DNA of 64,000 bases from G963665495 sp963667575 (GTDB lineage: Bacteria; Desulfobacterota; Desulfovibrionia; Desulfovibrionales; Desulfovibrionaceae). Positions 54,621 through 60,698 of the stretch are shown piece after piece. The notes below the pieces were generated by a model. It saw nothing but the letters and a program-made list of their open reading frames with translations. It did not search any database and was not told where the DNA came from. Positions within the stretch are counted from its first letter, which is position 1. Each line of letters starts with the position of its first letter. The stretch is from assembly GCA_963667575.2 (NCBI GenBank), contig CAXXHY010000056.1, forward strand, positions 253,944-317,943, read 5' to 3'. Both the position numbers and the translations under genes were made by a program.

Positions 54621-55196
54621 ATGGAGCTTGATTCTTTGCAGGAAACTGAAATTATTCGGAGGATCAAATCCGGGGACAGCAATGCGTACGCGGTGCTGGT
54701 TGACGCATACAAAGCGCCGTTGTTCGCACTGGCACTGCGAATGACCGGAAACCTCCACGAGGCGGAAGACCTCGTACAAGATGCTTTTCTGCGCGCATTT
54801 GACAAATTGCATTCGTTTTCCGGACGCACGTCCTTTTATTCCTGGCTGTATACCATTTGCCTGAACATCATCCGGGACCATCTCCGCTGCGGCAAGTTGC
54901 GCAAACAGGATACCGCCTACGATATTGCAGCCCAGCCATCAGGCTCTCCCGGTCCTGGCTCTGAACTGCTGCAACAAGAACAAAAACTCTGGCTGGAAAA
55001 GGCGCTGCTCACCCTTCCAGTCAAACACCGGGAAGTATTGATACTGCGTTTCTTTCAGGAACTCAGCTTTCGCGATACAGCCGCGATTTGCGGAATCTCT
55101 GAAAATGCGGCAAAAAAACGTGTCTATCAGGCACTTGAAAAATTACAGGCAGTCTTTCCTTCGGAATTATGGGACAAAGAGGAGGACGTCCAATGA
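54621..55196 (+). CDS. ECF-type RNA polymerase sigma factor
   Basis: A 191-residue sigma-70 family protein with region 2 (AYAVLVDAYKAPLFALALRMTGN, EAEDLVQDAFLRAF, FYSWLYTICLNIIRDHLR) and region 4 (LPVKHREVLILRFFQELSFRDTAAICGISENAAKKRVYQALEKL) and no regions 1 or 3, as in RpoE-type ECF factors. The frame is open further upstream to 54513, but those codons are hydrophobic and unlike a sigma factor. I choose the ATG at 54621 after AAGGA; 54603 is another choice. Its stop overlaps the start of a four-helix membrane protein, the usual place of an anti-sigma gene. It diverges from the pilus assembly operon, so it may control that locus. Confidence 0.9.
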   Translation: MELDSLQETEIIRRIKSGDSNAYAVLVDAYKAPLFALALRMTGNLHEAEDLVQDAFLRAFDKLHSFSGRTSFYSWLYTICLNIIRDHLRCGKLRKQDTAYDIAAQPSGSPGPGSELLQQEQKLWLEKALLTLPVKHREVLILRFFQELSFRDTAAICGISENAAKKRVYQALEKLQAVFPSELWDKEEDVQ

Positions 55197-55825
55197 CAAA
55201 AGACGACAAACAATCCGAATATACGCTGTTGAAGGACCTCCTGAACGACATCCAGGAAACCCCGTCCGATGACCGGGACAAGCATGCGCGGATGTGCACG
55301 CTCATCCGTACGGCCCGGTCTGCTCCTTTGCCTGATGTTCCCGAAGGGTTGACCAACTCTGTCATGGAGCGTTTGTCCGTTGCGTCAACCGCCCGGATTC
55401 CCTCGCTGCAGACCCTTTCCTCTCAAGGACTGGGCTACGTGTTCATTGCCTTTGGACTTTTCTATTGCATCATGGGCGTCGGCATGCAGATTGCCCTGTC
55501 CGATGCCACAGCGCCTGGGCTGCCGGGCTGGATCTGGCGGCAGCCGCGCATAGCCATGCTCGCCGCGCTGCTGTTCGGATTTTGCGGCGTTCTGCTGCTC
55601 AAACGCGGACTCCGGGTGGCGAAACTTCTTTACATTGCGCTTACCGGCTATATTCTCTGCCTCGCGGCCAATGCCCTGCAGATCCAGCTTACAACAAACC
55701 TCGCAACCGAGCCTCTGGGGCTGACATTCGGGCTCATCGGCTATGTTGCGGGCGGCCTGGCTGTGTCCATTTTTCTGGGGGATCTGCTGCGCAGACTGCC
55801 TAAAAACTGCTGGCGCAAGGTCTGA
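55193..55825 (+). CDS. Putative membrane anti-sigma factor
   Basis: A 210-residue protein whose ATG overlaps the sigma factor's stop (ATGA) behind a strong AGGAGG site, so the two are translationally coupled. The first 80 residues are hydrophilic and could hold the sigma-binding helices (LLKDLLNDIQETPSDDRDKHARMCTLI, then VPEGLTNSVMERL). Four hydrophobic segments follow (about 82-104, 117-133, 142-160, 170-190). No Cys-His zinc motif of the ZAS type is visible, so the anti-sigma role rests on gene position and layout. Alternatively it is an unrelated membrane protein co-expressed with the sigma factor. Confidence 0.7.
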   Translation: MTKDDKQSEYTLLKDLLNDIQETPSDDRDKHARMCTLIRTARSAPLPDVPEGLTNSVMERLSVASTARIPSLQTLSSQGLGYVFIAFGLFYCIMGVGMQIALSDATAPGLPGWIWRQPRIAMLAALLFGFCGVLLLKRGLRVAKLLYIALTGYILCLAANALQIQLTTNLATEPLGLTFGLIGYVAGGLAVSIFLGDLLRRLPKNCWRKV

Positions 55826-55860
55826 ACTTCTCCATATATTTTTCCGCAATGACAAAAATA

Positions 55861-55894
55861 ACGCCCGACAAGAAGCCTTGCCGGGCGTTTTTTT
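55861..55894. terminator. Bidirectional terminator, end of pilin cassette 1
   Basis: ACGCCCGACAAG and CTTGCCGGGCGT form a 12-bp stem (one mismatch) with a four-base loop, then T7 on the plus strand for the sigma/anti-sigma pair. On the minus strand TATTTTTG follows the hairpin, so it can also end cassette 1. The hairpin core recurs at 60358-60379 after cassette 2. Confidence 0.85.
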
Positions 55895-55975
55895 ATGAAT
55901 GGGATCGGAAAATACGTAACGACCCGCTCCCGCGGCATTCGCCGCTTGCCCCGCCATTGGAGGGGTGGGGCCATC
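55894..55975. repeat. Dispersed intergenic repeat, copy C
   Basis: GAATGGGATCGGAAAATACGTAACGACCCGCTCCCGCGGCATTCGCCGCTTGCCCCGCCATTGGAGGGG (read in pieces: AATGGG, GGAAAATACG-AACG, CGCTCC, GGCATTCGCCGC, GCCCCGCCATTGG). It matches copies A and B over the core and lacks their AT-rich right half. It lies between the cassette 1 terminator hairpin and the small Cys protein's stop. Confidence 0.65.
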
Positions 55976-56004
55976 CCATCATTAATATCTGAACAGTTTA
56001 CCGA

Positions 56005-56292
56005 CTATTCCGAATCATGTCCTTTTACCACGAAGTTCCGACCCGAATGTGAGATGACGCTGCTCTGGGATGAGGAGGACTGCGCCGAGCTGGCCTGCTT
56101 CGAAGAGGACGTACCATCGCCCTCTCCTTCATACCCCAGCGAAGAATCTATTTCAGAATACTTGCTGTTGTCATCGTCTCCACAGGTTTCGCAAACCGTA
56201 CTGGCGCACCAGGCAAGCCCCTGCAACAAGCCACTCGCCAGCAGCAAGAACGCCGCAAAAACAGTGGCTACAATCGTTTTTTGAAATCTCAT
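56005..56292 (-). CDS. Small secreted Cys-motif protein, cassette 1
   Basis: A 95-residue protein with a signal peptide (MRFQKTIVATVFAAFLLLASG...) and a mature N-terminus bearing AWCASTVCETCG, then a Ser/Gln/Asp-rich tail. The ATG at 56292 is used, behind GGAG seven bases upstream, and it matches the start of the paralogue at 60680. It lies 17 bases after the large PilX-like gene and is the last gene of the cassette. The two paralogues share the signal region and the C-x5-C-x2-CG spacing, while their tails differ except for a final SHSxRNFVxKG. Role unknown; a disulfide-bonded accessory of the adhesin is possible. A Trp before the first Cys argues against a lipobox. Confidence 0.75.
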   Translation of the reverse strand: MRFQKTIVATVFAAFLLLASGLLQGLAWCASTVCETCGDDDNSKYSEIDSSLGYEGEGDGTSSSKQASSAQSSSSQSSVISHSGRNFVVKGHDSE

Positions 56293-56309
56293 GCCATACT
56301 CCATTCAAG

Positions 56310-58211
56310 CTAGTCTATTTTACGGTTGTGCATGCGGCGACGGCTTGCGATTTTTATATGATAATCAGCTTCACTCGAATCCGTAACCACGTAGTTGTAA
56401 TCATTCTCCTTGATAAACTGCATGATAAACTGCGAATAGGTGGCATCCTGCGTGGAACCACCCGTGGATTCCGTAAAACCGAACATCATGGTGTCGAACT
56501 GTTCGTTCTGTTCTTCAGTCAAGCCCACAGTCTGCTGCAGTGTCGGCGTATTCAGATTGGAAGAATCGCACTTGGAGTCACTGGAATCCCAGCAGAGAAA
56601 GCGGCTGGTATCGGAAAAGTACAGGTCATCGGTATCATCGTCGGCATCATAATAGTCATCATCCCAGTACTTGCCGCATGCCGAATCTGATGAATCGCAC
56701 TTTCGGAACCAGGAAGTGATGGTGTAATCATAGGTGCCGTCATCATTCGTGTAGCGATAATGGCGTTCAACTTCCGCACGGAATGCAAAAGAGGAATTGG
56801 CCCAGTTGTATCCCACAGAAGCATTGCTCGAGCGGTTCACGTACTTCGTATTGAATCCATAACCATGACGGTTGTCATCGTAGGTATTGGCCCCTTCGAT
56901 ATTGGAGGTTCCTGCGGAAAGTCCGTAGGAAGCGCTGCTAACGGTATAATAGGTATAGGTCGTGGTACCACCGCCGCCACCGCGACCATGGCCGCCAGTG
57001 GTAGTAGATCCGGAATACAGCGCGCACTCGTACGGCGTCGAACTCGAGGATTCGTCCACTCCCCAATACACATACGCGAGGTGCGAAGGATAGCCGCTGT
57101 AGTAGGGGTCGTTACGCGAACCAGTGGACGGTATGTTGCCGATGCTGCCGCAGATGTTGGAGCTGGAGTTGTAGAAGTTGTCGAACTCGATCCCCATCTT
57201 GGGAGCCTGGATGCCGTTCTGTTCGGGATCCAGCCAGCCCGACAGCGTCCGGTTGGAGGTACTCTTCCAATAACGCCCGTCGCCCGCGTACCCGATCATC
57301 TCACCCGCATTGGAGTCCCCTCCCACCGACGCATACAGTCCGCAGTCAGACGAATCCGCTTCGCAGGCTTCGTAGATGGAAGCGTAGATGGTGTTCGTGG
57401 AATCCGCCATGCTGTCCTGGCACGCCGTGTAATCATCCTCGTCCGAATAGGCCTCATAATCCGTACAATCCTTGCCGTGCACGGAAGCATCCGTGCCCGT
57501 ACCGTCGTTCTGCGCATTGTACCAGGCAAAGGTGATGCCATCCGCGGCGCTGGTGTCGTAATGGCTGACAAAGAACAGGCGGAACCCGTACTTGAACTGG
57601 CATTCACCCAGCACGCACTCGTTGGCGCCCCAGTTCAGGCTTTTGGTCCCCATGTAGTAAAAGGCTCCGAACGCGTAATTCTCGTTGTTGCCGATGGTAA
57701 AGGTTTTGTCGCTGTTCTTGGTGATGGGATTTTTCCCATTATCCGCGGTGATTTCCTTGAAATCCTCCCAGTTGTCGGCAAAGGTGATGGCGCCCTGGTC
57801 TTCTGGCTGAAAGGACCGGTCCAGTACGTAGTTGGCCTCGCTGGGCGTTCCTTTGTGCACCGTGCCGATGATCTCCACATCCATCCAGAGAATGCCGTCG
57901 CTGTCCTGACGCTGGCGCATGTTGTCGCCGATGGTGAACTGACTGTCGTTATCGAGGGTAAAGGTCGAGCCCTCGAGTTCGTCATAGTCTTCCTTGAACT
58001 GCAGGACGTAATTGAAGCCCGACAAAGCCACAAGCCGCGCCTGGGCAATGGACAGGGTGTTCAGCTCGGTATAGACCGAGGACGTGGACAGGGACAGCAT
58101 GCCCGCGGCCAGCGTGGAAATGGCCAGAATGGCCCCGATTATGAACAACAGGGAAAAGCCGGATTCAGCGCAGACGTTGCCGGCATTCCTGTGTATTTTG
58201 CATTTCGACAT
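56310..58211 (-). CDS. Large PilX/MshP-like pilin with L-type-lectin-like domain, cassette 1
   Basis: A 633-residue protein starting with a short leader and a pilin-like helix after Gly18 (GFSLLFIIGAILAISTLAAGM). Position five of the helix is Phe rather than Glu, as in PilX/GspK-type tip pilins. The rest is a Ser/Asp/Tyr-rich ectodomain. ADGITFAWYN (about 57540), EMIGYAGDGRY and MGIEFDNFYN (about 57190) followed by HLAYVYWG are in the order and style of L-type (legume) lectins, whose DGxxF and EFDxxxN strands hold Ca2+ and sugar. A Gly-rich linker (near 57000) precedes a C-terminal domain with Asp-rich DDDYYDADDDTDD and paired Cys. Probably the tip adhesin; the lectin assignment is by eye only. 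Confidence 0.72.
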   Translation of the reverse strand: MSKCKIHRNAGNVCAESGFSLLFIIGAILAISTLAAGMLSLSTSSVYTELNTLSIAQARLVALSGFNYVLQFKEDYDELEGSTFTLDNDSQFTIGDNMRQRQDSDGILWMDVEIIGTVHKGTPSEANYVLDRSFQPEDQGAITFADNWEDFKEITADNGKNPITKNSDKTFTIGNNENYAFGAFYYMGTKSLNWGANECVLGECQFKYGFRLFFVSHYDTSAADGITFAWYNAQNDGTGTDASVHGKDCTDYEAYSDEDDYTACQDSMADSTNTIYASIYEACEADSSDCGLYASVGGDSNAGEMIGYAGDGRYWKSTSNRTLSGWLDPEQNGIQAPKMGIEFDNFYNSSSNICGSIGNIPSTGSRNDPYYSGYPSHLAYVYWGVDESSSSTPYECALYSGSTTTGGHGRGGGGGTTTYTYYTVSSASYGLSAGTSNIEGANTYDDNRHGYGFNTKYVNRSSNASVGYNWANSSFAFRAEVERHYRYTNDDGTYDYTITSWFRKCDSSDSACGKYWDDDYYDADDDTDDLYFSDTSRFLCWDSSDSKCDSSNLNTPTLQQTVGLTEEQNEQFDTMMFGFTESTGGSTQDATYSQFIMQFIKENDYNYVVTDSSEADYHIKIASRRRMHNRKID

Positions 58212-58228
58212 ACCCGAACTCCTTGTTG

Positions 58229-58864
58229 CTATGATGTCGTATCATAGGGCAGGTTGAACATCGGCACGACCCTTGTCTTGAAGGTCACGGCCTGGCCGTT
58301 TGTCCCGGTCAATTCCAGGGTTACCCCTATGCACATGGTTTCTTTGGCCGTGTAGCTCGTTTTCCCCGTGCTGTCGGCAGGATCATCAAAGTATTCCAAC
58401 GAAAAATCCGTCACGTCATCCACCAGTATCTTGGCGTCGCCGCCAGACTTCAGCGTCAGGGTGCCCGCACCGCTGTTATAGGCGAGAACCACGCCGTCTT
58501 CCGAATCGCGGTTGTCGCCGAAGTCAACGTCATAGGTCATGGATGTGGTGGACGAGGCCGTGACACCGTCCTGCTCCACGTCATTGGTTTCATCCCAGAA
58601 ATTGATGTGCGTCAGTTCCAGATTGATTCTGTCCAGGGCGGCCTGGGCCTTGCCCGCGAGATTGGCGTTGTCCACGCCGTACATATAGCCCCGAACAGCG
58701 TCGGTGAGCCCCATGGCTCCGATGGCGCCGATAATCCCAAGAATAACCAGCGACAGCACCAGCTCCACCATGGTGAATCCTGCAGGGGCCCGTAAACGTC
58801 CGATTGCGTCCGGGATCCCGCATGCGTTGCCGGGGGTCCGGTTTGCGTTTGCTTCAATGCGCAT
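58229..58864 (-). CDS. MshO/PilW-like minor pilin, cassette 1
   Basis: A 211-residue prepilin with an unusually long 29-residue leader ending PAG, then FTMVELVLSLVILGIIGAIG with Glu5, the signature cleaved and N-methylated by prepilin peptidase. The ectodomain (YMYGVDNANLAGKAQAALDR, SSTTSMTYDVDFGD, SGAGTLTLKSGGDAKILVDD) fits PilW/MshO. ATG behind GGGGGAG. Sixteen bases separate it from the MshD-like gene before it and 17 from the PilX-like gene after it. Its paralogue at 62918-63534 is nearly identical from the pilin helix on but has a different leader. Confidence 0.85.
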   Translation of the reverse strand: MRIEANANRTPGNACGIPDAIGRLRAPAGFTMVELVLSLVILGIIGAIGAMGLTDAVRGYMYGVDNANLAGKAQAALDRINLELTHINFWDETNDVEQDGVTASSTTSMTYDVDFGDNRDSEDGVVLAYNSGAGTLTLKSGGDAKILVDDVTDFSLEYFDDPADSTGKTSYTAKETMCIGVTLELTGTNGQAVTFKTRVVPMFNLPYDTTS

Positions 58865-58880
58865 ACTGTTTCACTCCCCC

Positions 58881-59375
58881 TTATGACTCGTCATCGTCGG
58901 TGGTCTGATAATTGGTGCCTTCGCAGAAATAGTACGAGATGGAGGCGCCTTCGGAATCCGTCAGCGTGACCATGAGTACGTAGTTCTGGTCGTAATCGTC
59001 AGCCACTTCCGGAGTCGATTTGGTTCCCAGCTTGTACGGGCCGTCCGTGGTCGCTGTAATGGACGCGCCGTCCGGCACCCACTTGCTGAACGTCTCCGAG
59101 TTCTCGATGGCCTCTTTCAGCGTCTCCATGCCCCCGTCGCGCTCCTGATAGGGATTGGTGCTGCCGTCGGTGGTGGGTTCGCGTACCGCTGCGATGATGT
59201 TGGCCATGCAGGCCTCCAGTTGTCCCACGCGCTCCAGACGGAAAATGGGAGTGGCGCTGGAAGTGACCCCGGACTGGAACAGGGGCAGGATCATGCCAGC
59301 GGCAAGCCCGCAGAGTATCAGCGTCAGAATCATTTCGATCAGAGTAAAACCGGATTGTCGGGTGTACGCGTTCAT
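58881..59375 (-). CDS. MshD/PilV-like minor pilin, cassette 1
   Basis: A 164-residue prepilin: leader of nine residues ending SG, then FTLIEMILTLILCGLAAGMI with Glu5. The ectodomain includes RLERVGQLEACMANIIAAV and ends with a single Cys in YYFCEGTNYQTTDDDES. Its ATG overlaps the FimT-like gene's stop (ATGA), so the two are translationally coupled. The counterpart in cassette 2 (63552 to window end) differs at about a dozen positions. In msh clusters, minor pilins of this kind prime the pilus tip with MshO and MshP. Confidence 0.85.
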   Translation of the reverse strand: MNAYTRQSGFTLIEMILTLILCGLAAGMILPLFQSGVTSSATPIFRLERVGQLEACMANIIAAVREPTTDGSTNPYQERDGGMETLKEAIENSETFSKWVPDGASITATTDGPYKLGTKSTPEVADDYDQNYVLMVTLTDSEGASISYYFCEGTNYQTTDDDES

Positions 59376-59893
59376 TGGACAAACCCCGTTTCAGCGACAA
59401 CGGTCACTGCTTGCGAAAGAGTCCCCTGGGTCAGGGTTATGCTCGTGTCGTTGGAAAGCGCGCTTTCACTGGTGGAAACAGGTTCACCGCGATAGTTGAA
59501 ATGGATGCTCCCAGAGCTGCCGAACTGCACTGTTCCCGGCAGGGTGATCGTGGCGCTGTCGGAACCCGGCAGTTTGATGTAATCCTGGCTGGCCCCCTGG
59601 ACCTGCAGCTGATACGTGCTGCCTCCCCAGGACAGCCCCCAGATCACCGTATTGTCCGAAGGGTCTTCATCGAGCAGGTGCGACTGCCCCATGGCCAGGG
59701 ACTGCGCATAACGCAGATTCGACCTGAACGTATTCAGGGCCGAACTCAACGACTCCTGATCAGGTGCGACACTGAACATCACTGTTGCCGCCAGTACGGC
59801 GACAACGATCAGCACGGCCACGAGTTCGATCATGGTAAAACCCGACAGGGAGTCCGGTTTTCCCTTTTTTTCTTTATGCAACAATATGTTCAT
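59372..59893 (-). CDS. FimT/GspH-like (MshC-type) minor pilin
   Basis: A 173-residue prepilin with an 18-residue leader ending LSG and FTMIELVAVLIVVAVLAATV (Glu5). A helix with FRSNLRYAQSLAMGQ and a beta-rich C-terminal domain follow (ATITLPGTVQFGSSGSIHFNYRGEP), the GspH/FimT pattern. ATG behind GGAAGGAATTG. It opens cassette 1, with a roughly 450-base gap upstream that must hold the cassette promoter. No major pilin gene is visible in the window; one may lie beyond the right end. Confidence 0.83.
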   Translation of the reverse strand: MNILLHKEKKGKPDSLSGFTMIELVAVLIVVAVLAATVMFSVAPDQESLSSALNTFRSNLRYAQSLAMGQSHLLDEDPSDNTVIWGLSWGGSTYQLQVQGASQDYIKLPGSDSATITLPGTVQFGSSGSIHFNYRGEPVSTSESALSNDTSITLTQGTLSQAVTVVAETGFVQ

Positions 59894-60349
59894 TCAATTC
59901 CTTCCGAATGCATTTTGTCTGAAGGCGGAATTATGAAACATGCCGGATCAACCGAAAAGGACAGTTCCCGCCCGGATTGCTTCCAACCTGACATTGCCGA
60001 AAGCAAAAAATGCTTAATATTTTGTTAACCCCGGTTAAAAAAACGACCACGCCGCAGTCGGAGTCAAGCGACGTTAGCCTGACGGAAGCGGCTCGTTGAA
60101 TTTTTACCGCTCCCAGTAATAGACGCCCGGGTTCCGAAAAAGTGCCGATTTTTTCGCAAGTCCTGCGATTACTGCTTTCCCGGCCCTCACATGTCCCCCT
60201 GCCGGCCTGTCGGCGCCTCGCAAAAAGACCATCTTCAATTATAGACAAAATTCCTGGGAAATGAAAACAATTTTGCTTTTTTTGCGACCGAACGCCTTCG
60301 CCTCCCCTGCACCACGCAACTTTTTCATAACACCTTGATTCACAGGGAC
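59894..60349. other. Promoter-bearing gap between the two pilin cassettes
   Basis: About 450 bases with no credible gene. TTAACC-CC-GGTTAA (60025-60038) is a perfect inverted repeat about 130 bases before cassette 1, a possible operator, and TATTAA (minus strand) next to it could be a -10 box. I found no full sigma-54 consensus: a GGCAC near 60140 lacks the -12 GC. Confidence 0.4.
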
Positions 60350-60379
60350 AAAAAAAACCCGGCAAGAAACCTTGCCGGG
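60350..60379 (-). terminator. Rho-independent terminator, end of cassette 2
   Basis: CCCGGCAAG and CTTGCCGGG form a perfect nine-base stem with a four-base loop, followed on the minus strand by T8. It shares its stem with the cassette 1 terminator at 55861-55888. Confidence 0.92.
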
Positions 60380-60410
60380 CGTAAAAAACGAACGGGCAGA
60401 CAATAACTGT

Positions 60411-60680
60411 TTATTGCGCCCCATTCCCCTTTTCAACGAAATTCCGATCCGAATGGCTTTTGCCGCTGCTTTGAATCACAGGGGGCTGCGCCGATGATCT
60501 GTTCTCCGGCTGATTGCCCATCAGCGAGGTATCAAAGTCCCTGGACCTGGTCTGGCTGTTGCCGTTTCCGCAGGTGGTGCACAGGGAGCTCGCGCACCAG
60601 GCAATACCCTGCAGCAACCCGCTGCCCAGGAGCAGAAAAGCTGCGAAAAAAATGGAAACAAGCGTCTTCTGATATTTCAT
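60411..60680 (-). CDS. Small secreted Cys-motif protein, cassette 2
   Basis: An 89-residue paralogue of the protein at 56005-56292. Signal peptide MKYQKTLVSIFFAAFLLLGS, then AWCASSLCTTCGNG with the same C-x5-C-x2-CG spacing, then a low-complexity polar tail ending SHSDRNFVEKGNGAQ. ATG behind GGGAG. It lies 18 bases after the large PilX-like gene of cassette 2 and is followed by the terminator. Conservation of this tiny gene in both cassettes argues that it matters to the adhesin. I recognise no family. Confidence 0.75.
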   Translation of the reverse strand: MKYQKTLVSIFFAAFLLLGSGLLQGIAWCASSLCTTCGNGNSQTRSRDFDTSLMGNQPENRSSAQPPVIQSSGKSHSDRNFVEKGNGAQ

Positions 60681-60698
60681 GAAACTACTCCCTGGTGG

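Larger units (their letters stand above)
55861..59330 (-). repeat. Tandem duplication, pilin cassette copy 1
   Basis: Holds, on the minus strand, the MshD-like, MshO-like and large PilX-like genes, the small Cys protein and a terminator hairpin. Each has a counterpart in the same order about 4.67 kb to the right. The MshO-like cores differ at only about four positions in some 135 residues. The FimT-like gene (59372-59893) probably belongs to it too, but its second copy would lie beyond the window. Confidence 0.88.

Noticed and set aside
56760..58247. 495-codon plus-strand frame opposite the cassette 1 adhesin
   Set aside because: Antisense shadow; Val/Gly/Arg-rich with no start signal, while the minus-strand frame has a pilin helix and sits in an operon.
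60130..60150. GGCAC-rich minus-strand element before cassette 1, considered as a sigma-54 promoter
   Set aside because: The near-invariant GC of the -12 box is missing (GA instead) and the -24 box lacks its T.
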